NCBI GenBank assembly: GCA_009801085.1
Contig: VNWV01000007.1
Coordinates: forward strand, 1,116,001 to 1,180,000
Origin: Lasiodiplodia sp. COLG20
Taxonomy: Eukaryota > Ascomycota > Dothideomycetes > Botryosphaeriales > Botryosphaeriaceae
DNA length: 64,000 nt
Reading direction: 5' to 3'
Position 1 is the first letter of the stretch, and the number at the start of each line of letters is the position of its first letter. Positions 31,967 to 43,951 of this stretch are shown in pieces. A program made the position numbers and the translations under genes. Under the pieces are notes generated by a model. The model did no database searches. It was not told the origin of the DNA and saw nothing but the letters and a program-made list of their open reading frames with translations.

Positions 31967-34021
31967 ATGCCCGATGGCCGCCCCAAGAAGCTCCAGCGCG
32001 CCTCCCGCGCCTGTAAGCCCCCCTGGCCCCCTTAAATGCCTCCGCCCCGCGCCTGACCCCCCAAGGTGATTTCTGCCACAAGCGGAGCATACGGTGCAAG
32101 CCGAGCGAGGGCGATGCCCAGCGCTGCCAGAACTGCGTCGACTTCGATATAAACTGCGCGTACACCCGACCCTGGCGCCGCGCCCGCGGCTCCAGTGCCG
32201 CTGTAAAACAGCCCGCCTCCACTGTTGCACAGAGCACCCCTTCCGACTCCCACCCCAGCCCGGCCCAGCCGCATCATGCCATTCCGTCCTACGCGGCCCC
32301 GCCAAGTGTTGATCCCACCCCGCGCAAGACTCCCGACCGCCACCTCGTCTCGTATGCACCACGCGATCCGCTTGGCGAGGCATGGAAGTCCTTCGCCATG
32401 GCCTGCGGTAAGCAGCCCGCATTGAACATTGTCCGTGCTGCTGACAAGCCATGGACAGGGCCCTCGATCCGTTCCCTGATGGACATCTACCACCAGATTG
32501 TCTATCCCATCTTCCCTTTCTTCCACCGCGAGACGCTGCTCCGCAACCTGCAGCAGCGCGAATATCTCAATGACCGCGGCTACTTCGCCTGCATCATGGC
32601 TGCCTGCTCCATAGTTGCGAGCAGAGCCCGCGATGGCGCTCTCGCTCCCTGGATTACCCGACGCGCCCAGCCTGAAGACATTCCTGCTGAGAGCTTCTAT
32701 ACCGCTGCCAAAGACGCCATCCAGAAAGATCTCCCCGGCGCAATGGGCCTGCATTATCTCAGGGCCTGCGCCCTGGTTGCAATTGCGAGCATTCAGTTCG
32801 GCAAAATAGACACCCTGCACGAGTACAAGGGACACTACTTCACCCTGTGTGCCATCCAGCGTTTCTCTGACGAGGCACATTGGCCCAAGGACATCACGTC
32901 CATTGAGCGTGAGGAGAGACGCCGCTTGTTCTGGTCTACCTATACCCTTGATGTTTACTCTTCCATTGTGTGGAGTGGCCCTCTGTATTCTTGCGAGTCC
33001 CACTACCATGTGCGCTATCCTGCCGAGGCTGATGGCGACCACCTTGATCTGGCACCGCCTGGCCTCACTGACCCTTCCTGCTGGCTGCACGGTTGGAATT
33101 TCACCACAGATCTGTACCGCGTGCTCGAGCACACTGTTAGTCGCTTACGATCCCACCGTAATGCCGGCGTAGCATTACGCCCCGTACGCATGTTCTTTAC
33201 TCCTGAGGCCTTCTCTGGCCCAGGCGTCCTGCAATCAGTCCTCGACATGTATTCACAGTTACATCCTCACTTCAAGGAAATACCTCCTGTGACTGGTGAC
33301 TCAAGCAAGGACATCTTTGGCTTCCAGGCCGCAAATATCCAGGCCACCATGCAGCTATTGCGCATGGTTCTTTTCTCCGTCGAGGAGAATGCAGATGTCG
33401 AACAGAAATGCAACGTCGCTGCTGAGCTCTTATCAACCTTTCACCGTGTGCCTGTGCCATACATGAAAGCGATTAGCACGCCCTTGGTGAGTCCTCTGGC
33501 CGTGTCTTGGATTTCATGAGCTCATTTGCAGATCTACCACCTTGCGGGCATAGGGACAATCTTGGGCTCGGTCATGGAGAGCCCTCTGTCCGAGGCGTCC
33601 TACCAACACGTTCGAAGTATGCTGTAAGTACCGCCACATGACTCGAGTCATCGCCACATATACGATGCTCAGCCACGTTCCCTTACTGACTCGAAATAGG
33701 CTATCTATGGCCGATCTCCTCGAAAGTCTGGAATCGGGTCTCTATCGTACCCAAGGCACCAGCCGAGGCCTGCGATCCCAAGTGGACCGAATTGACGAAT
33801 ACATGCGCATGCAACGCAATGCAATGCCACAGACGCCGTTTCAAAATACCATTGCCGACCTCACAGTCACTGTGCCCACTCACCGTACCGCCTTTATGCC
33901 TCCCAACAGCATGGACACAATGTCGCAATTCCAACTTCCTCCCGAACTGCTTGAAGACTGGCCGTGGCCCAGCGATCTCTCTCAGCAAGATTTTGGAATT
34001 GTTCCGTTCGGCTTCGACTGA
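31967..34021 (+). CDS. Zn2Cys6 fungal transcription factor
   Basis: Four exons: 31967-32012, 32066-33486, 33532-33623, 33700-34021; 626 residues. The binuclear cluster has spacing C-x2-C-x6-C-x9-C-x2-C-x6-C at residues 16-46 (CDFCHKRSIRC, then CQNCVDFDINC), and the first intron lies within its first cysteine codon, a common position in this class. A Pro/Ser/Ala-rich linker follows. The fungal-specific middle homology domain runs from about 130 to 400 (IYHQIVYPIFPFFHRETLLR, ERRRLFWSTYTLDVYSS). The C-terminus is acidic and aromatic (ELLEDWPWPSDLSQQDFG), resembling an activation domain. Expected to act in the nucleus as a pathway-specific activator. The neighbouring sugar transporter is the obvious candidate target; this is inferred from synteny only. 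Confidence 0.9.
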
Positions 34022-35381
34022 TGATAGCAGCAGTTCAGAGCATAAGAGTTACATGCTGGACATCATCCCGCTAGCTGCTCCATGCAGTCAACCATGACCG
34101 GCCCGCATGTGGAGAGAAGCCAACTTGCAGCATAAACTGGACTCATCCCTAGGTACCCGGCTGTGTACAAGCTTGCGCAAGCACCAAAAATAAGGCAGGA
34201 GTCGCTCCGTTCGCTTGAATTGGTCTCTTGCTTTCGAATTGGAGAGTTGGAATATGCATCATGAAGTGTTGGTCGCTTGGCGGAAACGCTAGACCTACGC
34301 CAAGAACAGTGCCACGCTGCAACTGCTTCACGAGTCCCTGTATCGGCATGAAACCGGGCATTAACCATATTCCCGCATCAAGATCTGGCTTGAACCCATG
34401 CATGGCTCGGTCCCATCTCATGGATCACTACCTACCGCTGACCCAGTGCTGTGTGCACGAATTATTCAAGAGCGAGACTATTACCAGGAGGCATTGGCCT
34501 AATCATGGATCAATCAGGTATCAATCAAGCTGGCAATGCAGAATTCCCGTTAATACCAAGGTTTCACACAACGACAGAGGGCTCGTGGATGCATGACTGG
34601 CTTGTAAACATTGGAGGGATTGATTTGAGCACAAAGATCAAATAGCGAGCACATCGCGTCATGGCATACATGCATAGTTTTCCGTCACTCTCTTCTTGTG
34701 TTGTTAGGCCGGCGTTCTCTTTTCTTGAACAAGAATACCAAGCCATCTGCAGTTGCTATTTTTTCTTCTTGCCTACCTGCACTGGAAGCCACTTTTACCA
34801 AGACGGACCCTAGAAACACAAGACCTGCTTCCCCGCGTCTATTGTGATCACGGGATACTGCGCCAGGCTTGGAGGTGACGTACCCGGATGGACCAGCCAC
34901 AATCGAACTCACCTTAGTTTAAGCGTATGGCATCTACAGCTGTCCGTCTATCAGGGGTAATGCTTGCTTTGAGCCAATCAGAGACAATCCAGCGAAGCAA
35001 AACTGCCTTTACAGCCTTCCTTGTCTACCCTTGGCACAGCTCGGCACGCCTTGGCCTAAGTGCATCGACTCAACCCCAGCGAGAAAGGCAGCCTACCAAA
35101 CGCTGGCATGGAAACATGGCGATGCGCATCAAGAAGTTTCATCTGCAGAAGAAGGCGTCTGGGCTGAGGCAATCTTCCAAGCGCAGACTCCATAGCCCAA
35201 GAGCTCCGCCTCCATGAGCATTCGTCAGTCGCTGCACTGGTAGCAGGACGATGGGTATAAAGCGACGAGCATTTTCTTCGATGGCCTGATAGAATCCACC
35301 ATCAAAGGCTTCTACATCCTCTGAAAACAGTTCCTCGATCTCACACTCGATCCTCCACAATCGCTTAAGCACCCCATCACG
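34022..35381. other. 1.36-kb intergenic stretch
   Basis: No reading frame with similarity, no tRNA and no repeat noticed. The last ~130 bp are the GPI gene promoter and leader. Confidence 0.45.
35257..35262 (+). promoter_or_regulatory. TATA box of the GPI-protein gene
   Basis: GGGTATAAAGC 125 bp upstream of the ATG at 35382, with a CA/CT-rich leader after it: a typical strong core promoter for a wall protein. Confidence 0.55.
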
Positions 35382-36393
35382 ATGCAATTCAAGACCATCG
35401 CTACTCTCTTCGCCCTCGCCGCCATCGGCGCTGCCCAGGACCTCGACTACAACAATGTCCCCGCCCCCTGCCGGGCCGTCTGCCAGCCCGTCGTGACCCT
35501 GACGACCGACTGCGACCGCCGCACCGAGGACGACAATGACAATGGTGCTGCCTACCGCAACTGCATCTGCCAGGCCCCGAATGCTCGCAACGACGTGCCC
35601 AATTGCGCGGCATGCGTTGCTGCGAATGGAGGCACTGACTTGGACGATAACGACGATACTACGCCTGAGAACGGTGAGTTTTCCTTTTTCTTTTTTTAAC
35701 TCCTCCCTCAGTGCCCCTGACGGGCTGGTCGGCTTGCCGTTTAACACGAGGGATTCGAAAATTGAATCCTGAGCGAGTATGAACCACGGAATGCTCGAAA
35801 ACTGAGTACTGCCGAAGTAAACCTCGAGGGGTCCGAAAACTGAATGCTGCTATAACATGTCACAAGGGCTTCGAAAATTGAGCGCTGACATAGTAAACAT
35901 CACAGACATCGTCGACATCGTCCGCGCCTGCAATTTCCCCACCGCATCCACCTGGACCAGCACAGGCGCGGTCGCTTCTCCCCCACCCCCACCACCTCCT
36001 CCGTCTTCTTCTTCTCCTCTCCCTCCCCCCGCCGCTCCCACCACCACCACGACAACCGGCCTGCCCGCACCGCCGCCAGCAGCCCCCACCAGCACCAGCC
36101 GGCCTACGGCCCCTACCACCGGCACCGGCATCAGCAGCAGCAGCACTTCGAGCAGCAGAAGCAGCACTTGGAGCACTTGGAGCAGCACCTACACCAGCAG
36201 CGTTGGAAATTACACGACGCTGACGACCGAAACGGGCGTCACAACCCCTACTGGCACTACTCCCAGTAGCAGTGGCGGCGACGACGAGCCAGTGCAGTTC
36301 ACCGGCGCCGCCGCGCCGCTGCAGACTGCTGGGGCGGCGATCAAGTACGTCGGGCTCGCCGTGCTGGCTGGTTTGCCTGTTGTGGTGTTCTAA
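35382..36393 (+). CDS. Secreted GPI-anchored Ser/Thr/Pro-rich protein
   Basis: Two exons, 35382-35673 and 35906-36393, 259 residues. A signal peptide (MQFKTIATLFALAAIGAAQ) is followed by a compact domain with eight cysteines (PC-x3-C, DC, NCIC, NCAAC, ACNF), reminiscent of but not a clear match to CFEM. The eighth cysteine lies after the intron. A long Pro8/Ser/Thr stalk, surely O-mannosylated, leads to a GPI signal: small residues GAAAPLQTAGAA and a hydrophobic tail GLAVLAGLPVVVF at the very end. It should be covalently linked to wall or plasma membrane outside the cell. The intron is unusually long (232 nt) and contains tandem repeats. The ligand, adhesion role or haem binding cannot be stated. 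Confidence 0.8.
35755..35905 (+). repeat. Tandem degenerate repeats inside the GPI-gene intron
   Basis: Four units of 40, 38, 38 and 35 bp start at 35755, 35795, 35833 and 35871, each opening with TCGAAAA or CCGAAAA, then YTGA and CTG(A/C), and closing with a GTAAAC/GTATGAAC-like stretch. The last unit is the true branch-point-to-acceptor segment of the intron, ending CACAG at 35905. A weaker fifth unit may precede at 35717-35754. Confidence 0.65.
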
Positions 36394-37482
36394 ACGAGTG
36401 GAAGGAGGTGAGAAGTTTGGAGGGGTTTGCTGGGTTCGTCGACTCTGGGGGTTTGTGCATACAAGCCTTGTTTGAGTGTTAGGAGTTGCGAGCTCTGCAA
36501 GGCAAAGTCTCTTTTCTCTCACGCTCCGTTTGCGGATGCTGTTAAGGGGGTGGCGGTTTGGGGGTCGGGATGTGGTGTGGAAGTGTTGCTTTTCTTGTTT
36601 TCTGCCTTACAGGAAGGGTAATGGATGGCCAAGGGCTGGTGGACGATAGTTGGGTAGCCGTTGTTGTGCAGGGTATTGCGAGTTTTTCTTTTGTTGTTAC
36701 TGTTGCACTTTCAATCCTTCGACAATCCTTTAGTTGCTAACTCACGGACTGTGCACTCGGGGATCTTGGTGGTGGAACTATTTCTCTCTAGTAATCAAAT
36801 TGTGAATGAAAGCCACTATTTCCTCATTATGAACGTCAAGAGGAGTAATACGAAGGTTTGACTTCAGTGACCAACGACTCTGCAGGCTGCAGCGTTCTTC
36901 CCTGTACTAAAACAGCGAACTAAAACCCGATACCAGGGCCCCCCCACCGTCCGGTCAAACTTTCCATGTCAGGACACTCCATCTATTGGTACTTCACACG
37001 AACATCCTGGCAGAGCCCCATGACCTCTCCAACAGCCATATACGAAGTGCAGCTAAGCGCTGAATATCTGGAACCCAGTGACCGGACCGTATGCAAGACC
37101 ACTTAAATTCGCACCACATTCACACTCATGTCAAAAGCAAGCGACTCTCATCTTCAGTTAAGAAAAAGTTTTGAAATTTTTTTCCTTTTTGCTCTTGTGT
37201 TTGTCCACTCGACAAGCAGGATATAATATCGACTCACCCTCGCTCCCATATATCTGACTTCCTCTGCCAGTCCATGCATACATATGTGCATAAATCCTAG
37301 CAAAAGTCCATCCCACACAACGCCCTTCCCTCTCTCCACGCACCATGCGCCGCAGCTAAAAGAAGAAAGGAGGTATGATTATTTACAAGTTTGTAGAAAC
37401 GCAGGAAAGGAAAAAAAAAAAAAGCAGCAGTAATCGGCAACATCCACTCTTACACGTCCCCAAAGCGCAAAATCAGAATCTC
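36394..37482. other. Convergent spacer, GPI gene / hem13
   Basis: 1089 bp with no recognised gene. AT-rich parts and an A13 run at 37412-37424 suit 3' UTRs. Confidence 0.45.
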
Positions 37483-39042
37483 TCACACCCACTCCTGCGG
37501 CTTCTTCAACACATTCAACAACCGCTCCTCCCTGCTCCCCCTCTCCGGCTCGTGCATGTACTGCCACCTAGCCGTGAGCGGCAAGCTCATCAGAATACTC
37601 TCAACCCGCGAGCCAGGCGTGTTAAGCCCAAAGCTGGTGCCGCGGTCGTGCACGAGGTTGAACTCGACGTACCTGCCGCGGCGGATCTGCTGCCAGTTCT
37701 TTTCCTCCTCGGTGAAGGGCATGTCCTTGCGGCGCTCGATGATGGGGCGGTACTGGGGGATGAAGGCGCGCAGGCAGTCCTGCACGAAGGCGAAGAGCTG
37801 TTCCTGGTCCTTTTCCGTCTCGTCCAGGTCGTCGAAGAAGATGCCGCCGACGCCGCGCGACTCGGAGCGGTGCTTGTTGTTGAAGTAGTCGTCGCACCAC
37901 TTCTTGAAGCGCGGGTAGTAGTCGCGGTCGTGGCGGTCGCACACGTCCTTGATCGTCTTGTGGAAGTGGATGGCGTCCTCGTCGAACAGGTACGACGGCG
38001 TCAGGTCGCAGCCGCCGCCGAACCACCACGCGTGCGTGTTGTTGTCGCGCGGGTCGCACGTCTCGAAGTAGCGGTAGTTGAGGTGCACCGTCGGCGCCAT
38101 CGGGTTCCACGGGTGCAGCACCAGCGACAGGCCCGCGGCGAAGAACTCGAGGCTCTCGACGTCCGGGTCCAGAGCCTTGTGGTTGACGCGCATCTTGGTG
38201 ATGGCCGCGCGCGGCAGCGTGCCGTACACAACCGACGTGTTGACGCCCGCCTTCTCAAACGCGTTGCCGTCCTGCATCACGCAGGTGATGCCGCCGCCGC
38301 CGTGGGGCCGCTCCCACGTGTCCACCTGGAAGAATTTGCCGTCGACCTCCTCCAGCGCCGCCACAATCTCCTTCTGCTGTTCATGAATGAATTTCTCCAT
38401 GCGGAGTCGCATCGGCGACGTCGCCGTCACTCCCGACTCGCGCTTCGTGAGCTTGTCCTGCTCGGCCAACGACATGCCGTCGAGGTTCTGGACGTCTTCG
38501 GTAGCCTGCATATGCACTCGACGTCAGCAACAAACCCCTTTGTGAACCCAAGCCTCGGAACGACGACGAATGACAATTGGAAATCAAAGGGAAGTGCAGC
38601 GATCCAGGGCAGCGCCAATTGGCTCTTCGTGCCGGACAACCCGCAACCCAAAGTACAGGGTGTCATCAACGACAACAACGCGCGCTCAATCCCTCACCAT
38701 CGAGTATATCAACGCCCCGACGAACACCACGCCAATCGCTATCCGCGTCTTGGGCGCCCACACGCCCGGCCCCCGGGGAGGTCCACCGCCAGCGGCGCCA
38801 CGTTGCTGCTGCGGGTCGAATCCTCCGCCGTTGGTTGACACATGGCGTCTGGCCGCCAAGGACGGGGCGGTTGCGGCGGCACGGGCGTGGCGTAGGCGCG
38901 CGGGCTGGGCGAAGAAGTTGGGGCGCACGCTCGGGATGTAGGAGCGCTGGAAGAATTGCGGCGGGCGGTATGCGCGGAAGAATGCGGTGGACGCGGAGGA
39001 GGCGGAAGAGGAGGAAGAAGAAGTTATACGTACCACGGACAT
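37483..39042 (-). CDS. hem13: Coproporphyrinogen III oxidase (oxygen-dependent)
   Basis: Two exons, 39042-38698 and 38505-37483, 455 residues; the 192-nt intron is in phase 0. It oxidatively decarboxylates coproporphyrinogen III to protoporphyrinogen IX in haem synthesis. The catalytic domain is nearly invariant: [72 protein letters not shown] and the C-terminal RWQY. Unlike the ~328-residue yeast enzyme it carries ~115 extra residues: a basic, Ser/Arg/Ala-rich presequence and a hydrophobic helix ([14 protein letters not shown]) just before the intron, predicting import into mitochondria and anchoring in the inner membrane. Both parts are in a single exon separate from the catalytic one. Confidence 0.96.
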
Positions 39043-39870
39043 GTTTGGTGACAGCTGCGGCAGATGGGGACGGGTTGACTCTAGCTAAATGCTGTAGGTA
39101 CAGCGGGGAAGCGTGCGGGCTGAGGCGGAGATGGGATGCAGAAAGCAGGATGCTTAAGGCAAGGGCATGAATAGGGCTGGGGTGGGGCGCTGGAGCGAAT
39201 TGGGGATGGGGTAAGAGGATAAGGAGAAAAGGGTAAGCTGTGGGTGGGCTGTCACCAATTTATTTGTCCGTGGCACACCGGGGATGCGACTGGGTGGTTT
39301 GTTCGCGCGGTCGAGCTCTGGCGGTGCTTCCAAAAGATCAGACGACGGCGATCAGGTCACCGGGCCCGTGCACGCCCTTCCGCCGCTTTCGCAGCCCCTG
39401 CACCCCTCACGTGTTTTGCGGGGACGCCCGCTCCGCCGCCGAACAAGCTCCCACGCCACCAATGCCCGCCCTCCTGTTCGCAACCCAGCCGCTCCGTCTC
39501 GACCAGCTTCCCGCCTCCGCTTTCGGGCCAAACCCGCCCGCACTTCGAAAATTCTCGGTCGCGTCAACGCGGTCGTACGACTGCTGCAGGGAACACGCTG
39601 CCTCGCCCAATCTCCGCCCTGCAGTCAGCAGTGTCGATCCGAGAACCTGCCCTGCTCCAGGTTGCCTTACTGGTCCCATCAAGAAACCAACTGCCGATGT
39701 TGGCCACACGTCGTGCCCGCGTTGCCTTTTCGGACGACTCTCTTCACCACATCATCGGACCATGGTTTCAGCTGAGCATGCATCATCTTATCCACTACCA
39801 TTTTTTGCCTACAAGCACTTGCGGTCCACTTTAGTCTCTCCACGCCCACCGCGGCCTACTGAGTCGTCGT
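39043..39870. other. Spacer, hem13 promoter and aap1 3' end
   Basis: 828 bp. GC-rich, so several frames stay open (for example + strand 39240-39905), but they overlap one another and show no similarity. A CACGTG E-box-like site lies near 39408, in the hem13 promoter. Confidence 0.45.
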
Positions 39871-42800
39871 TTAGAGGTAGCCGTGCGCCGAGAGCCACTC
39901 CTTGACGACCGCGCTGTCTCTCTCACGGTACTTGGCGCCACCCGTCATGATATCATCCGACTGCGCGAGCGCCCGGTCGAAGCCCTTGCAGTCCTTGTCG
40001 GCGAAGAAAGCCTTGACGTCCTTCGCGACTTCGTAGCTCGCAAACTTAGCGAGCGAAAGCTTGATGAACCGGTCCAGCACCACCATGTTGCCGCTGAGCT
40101 CCGGGTACACCTTGGTGCTCCAGTGCTCCTTGATGTAGGCCCACAGCGCGTGTCGCGTCTTCGAGTTGGCGGCCAATGCCGCAGCCCCACTGTGCATGTC
40201 TTGGACGGGCACCGCCGGCGAGAAGAGGAAATCGAGATAGACCTTCGCGAGCTCCGGCGTCTGCACGCGTCCGAGCGCCTGCAGGCAAATTTCCCTACCG
40301 TCGATCGATGTGTTGTTGACGAATTCCTGCTTGATTGCCTCGTAGCCCCTCTCGCCGCCCTCCGTGACCACAATCCTAAAGATCGGTCCGCGCAGCGATG
40401 GGTGAATCGCCTTCTTGTCGCCGCTCTGGTACGCGGCGAACCGGCGTTGCGCCTCCTTGATCACACTGCGAATTTCGTTAATCGTACGAAGCCCGATGGA
40501 AGTGGGGAATCCTTACCCCTCGTGCCCGGCGAGACCGGCGGCTGAGATCAGGAGAGAACGAAGCTGGCCCTTGAGAAAGTCCTCATTCTCAGCAAATTCC
40601 CACCCGATCTTGTCGGTGGCCGGCGTCACCAGCTTGCGCGTGAGCAGGCGAAGACCCTTCGAGATCTCCTCATTCTCAGAGAAGATCGAGCGAACATTGC
40701 CCAACGTGAGGAGAATCTGCTGCCAGACACTGGTACATGTAAGCAATTGTCAGCATAGGAGGGGAGACGTCTACGTACATGTACTCGGACTCGCTTTGGA
40801 AGCCCTCGAGGAGAGCGAGGAAACCGGCCGTGGTAGCATCGCCAGACTGCGCCAATCCGGCGGCATCTCCAACAAGACCAATCTTGTCCTCGATGCTGAG
40901 CTTGTCCTTGGCTTCACCGAGCTTGAGGAGGCGGGCAGGTGGGTAGTTGGTCCTGTAGAAACCAGTCTGGTCTGCGTTGAGCTTGTAGAAGCTCTCGTCG
41001 ACGCCACGGATCGTGTCCTCCTTGGTGGTAAGAGCACCTGCAGCACTGCTTGCAGTCTTGGAGGCCGTCTTCAATCCAAGGGGAATCCACCAGGTGGTCT
41101 GGTCTTCCTCGGTCTTCACATCGCCGGTGAGGAGGAAGCGACGCTGCTGCACACTGATCTGGCCAGGCTCCTCGGCAACCGTGACAACAGGGAAACCAAT
41201 CTTACGGATCCACGGGTCCATGAACGTGTTGACATCCTGGCCGGAGGCCTTGCTCAGAGCCGTCCACAGGTCATTCGTGGTAGCATTGCCATACTTGAAG
41301 GCATTCAAGTAGTGCGAAACACCAAGAAGGAAGGTCTCGGTGCCAAGGTGGGCACTCAGCATGCGAATGACGGAGCTTCCCTTCAGGTAGCTGATGTGGT
41401 CAAAAATTTGATCGACCTCGAGGGCATTCCTAACGGGAACTTCAATGGGGTGGGAGTTGCGAAGGGAGTCGAGGGCAAATGCTGATTGCAGAGATTCGCT
41501 CTAAGTCAGGCATGAACTTGTCAGCACGTGATTGAAATGGATTTATACCTCGACGTTGACGTACGCAAAACTGGCCCCAGACGTTCCACTCTGTGTCCTG
41601 TTAGTATATGCAGTCCAAGCACACTTAATGACTTACCAGGGTGGAGATGGTCCACAGCCAACCAGCCAACCCAGGTAGCAAAGCCCTCGTTGAGCCAGAG
41701 CTGCACTTATATTAGCCCAAAATCCATGTCCAATGGCTTGACTCAGCCATACCTCGCTCCACCAGTCCATAGTAACCAAGTTGCCAAACCACTGATGGGC
41801 GAGCTCGTGAGCAACAACATAGGCGACCCTGTTCTTGTACTTCTGGTCGGACTTTTCAGGGTCGAACAAGACTGCCGTGGTTCTTTGGAAAGTTAACGAA
41901 ACGATTGCTCCGGATAGGCTGTGTAATGCTCACCTGTAGGTAATCAGACCCCAGTTCTCCATGGCACCGTGTGACTGAGAAAAGACGTTAGCTGATAAAA
42001 TCCCAACGAGAAACGAAGGTAGTGGAAGGGGTGACTTATGATTGGCTAAAAAATTATTAGCCAAGCATTGTCGCCGCAGCTTTGGAGGACGGAGAATAGT
42101 GAAGGAAAAGGGCCTTTACAAATTCATGCACAGCAATCATGTCGACCTTGGGCAGGGGGTACTCAATGCGGAAGATCTACCCAGCTGTCAGTAAGCGCAG
42201 AGATGTCATGCAAGCAAGAAATGCAAACCTCAGAGAAGTAGTCGACAGTCTTGTGGGCATGCTCAAGAGCGAAGCGGCCCTGCTCCTTGAGGCCGCGAGT
42301 GGTGTAGACGCGGACAGGCAGACTCTTGCCATTGTACTTCCTGCGGGTGAAGTCCTCGACGTATTCGAAATCGCCAGCAGCCCAGGCCAGGAGGTAGGTG
42401 CTCATGACCGGAGTCTTTTCAAAGGAGACAACCTTGAAACCGGGCTTGGAGGACTTCTTGGTCTCCTTCTCGGGCATGTTGCTGATGGCAGTCTGGTCCT
42501 CGGGGATCTCAATTTCGAAGTCGAAGGTGGCCTTCAGGTTCGGCTCGTCAAAGCAAGGGAAAGCCCTGCGAGCATCGCAAGACTCAAACTGAGTGCTGAA
42601 CATGTAGTGGTACTCGTCATCCTTGGCAACCGAGGGGACAGCGGGAACGACAGGCTTGTATTTGGAGCGGTAGAAACCAGCCATCAACTAATTTTGTCAG
42701 CAATTGGTACGAGGCTGCGTGGGCAGTAGCACGTGCGTTGTTGATGGTGCCTTGGAACTTGATGGTAACCTCTGCCTTGGAGGAGGCAGGCAGCTCCTGG

Positions 42801-43395
42801 TCAAAGGTGAGGGTAGCACGCTGGTTCTTCTCATCGTACGAGACGTTGGTGGTCTTGATGGACTGCTGAGTCTTGGTGTGCTCGGTCACGACGGAAGCCT
42901 CGTGAATCTTCAGCTGGTAGGCATTGAGCAGGATTTCCTTGGTGGGCTTGCGAATCTCGGAGGAGATGGTGACGGTGCCCTGGTAGCCGAAAGCGCCGCC
43001 AAACTCCAAATCGTACAGGGAGATGGCATAGTTGGAGGGCTTGACACTGGGCGATGGTTAAGACGGGGTTGTGGTGATGGTGGGCGGGGTGCGTCTCACG
43101 TGTCAGGCAGGACGTCCCTGTCGGAAGCCATGGCTGCTCGATTCCACGAGTCTGTGCTGCAGGGACGTGACAATGGCGATAGCGGTGGCAATACTCGTGC
43201 AAGCTGACGAGGATTGAGCAGAGGACGGGGGTTGCGAAGGGAGGGTTGCGGCTTTGTTTGCAGAGTTGTCTTAAGCCGTCGTTGCCCCGCCAAGCTCAAG
43301 GCTGGCGAGTGGAACCCCGCCATTTGCCCTGAGCGATGCCAATTAGGCAGCTTGATATGCTGCCTCGTCCAACACGAGCTCCGCAAGGCAGACAT
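39871..43395 (-). CDS. aap1: M1-family zinc aminopeptidase (Aap1/Ape2 type)
   Basis: Eleven exons: 43395-43100, 43046-42737, 42687-42229, 42176-42120, 41974-41934, 41882-41753, 41700-41637, 41590-41565, 41500-40779, 40729-40517, 40465-39871. The frame closes exactly: 882 residues from ATG 43131 or 970 from ATG 43395. Exopeptidase motif GAMENWG and zinc motif HELAHQWFGN with the downstream NEGFA glutamate are intact; the C-terminal ERAP1-like helical domain completes the protein. The longer start adds 88 residues with many Arg and almost no acidic residues, like the presequence of yeast Ape2, so a mitochondrial or dual-located form is likely. Intron 2 (42736-42688) stays in frame only with a GC donor. 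The exon of 26 nt and the 41-nt exon carrying GAMEN are unusually short. Divergent from pex11. Confidence 0.93.
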
Positions 43396-43951
43396 GACGA
43401 ACGGCTTGGGCGCGGCTGAGCTCCAGGACTTGGGATGCGGCTGCTCAGAAACGAAGTTTTGCCTTTGCTCGCTCGAGGCCACGACTTAGGGCCCCGCCTC
43501 TACCCATGCGTCCGCAGCATCGCCGGCGCAACGCGGCACGCTGAGCTGCAATTGCGGAACAGCGTACCTGCTCCGCTGCCACTATCGATAACGCGCCTGA
43601 GGCCTGACGTGCAGCACGCTTTTCTGCTCTGAGGCAACCGCGCACGTGACCATGACGTGCTCCAGCTTCGGACAGAGATGCCACGCCGGACCGGCCGCTG
43701 CTGAAATCCCGTCGGCAGCACCCAACCGTTGCCGGCCCACCGCCCATCCATGTCCGGCCCTCTTCCCGTGATAAGCACCGGCACATCTGTCCTCGCCCTG
43801 CCCCCCACAATGCCTCTTCCGCCCGTTCTCAAGCATCGCATTCTTCCCAGCCCTTCGCCGCTTCACATGGTTGGAGACAGCTAACCCCATACCGCTCGCC
43901 TGATCCTCACCCCTTCTCCATTTGTTCGCCAAAATTCACCTAAAAGCGAAC
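43396..43951. promoter_or_regulatory. Divergent promoter, aap1 / pex11
   Basis: 556 bp (820 if aap1 starts at 43131). Holds a TATCGATAA at 43583 and a GCACGTGA at about 43641. No gene recognised. Confidence 0.5.
43583..43590. promoter_or_regulatory. TATCGATA palindrome, copy 3
   Basis: Context ACTATCGATAACG. It lies 188 bp from the upstream aap1 ATG (43395), the same distance range as the other copies, and 362 bp from the pex11 ATG. Confidence 0.5.

Noticed and set aside
37375..38838. 487-codon plus-strand frame opposite hem13
   Set aside because: It lies antisense to the strongly conserved hem13 exons; high third-position GC keeps the opposite strand open. Its composition (Val/Ala/Arg repeats) has no family similarity.
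39240..39905. Overlapping plus-strand frames between hem13 and aap1
   Set aside because: Three frames are open at once, which indicates GC-rich non-coding DNA; no similarity.
40415..41485. 356-codon plus-strand frame opposite aap1
   Set aside because: Mirror of the long aap1 exon; no similarity, and aap1 is confirmed by motifs and splicing.
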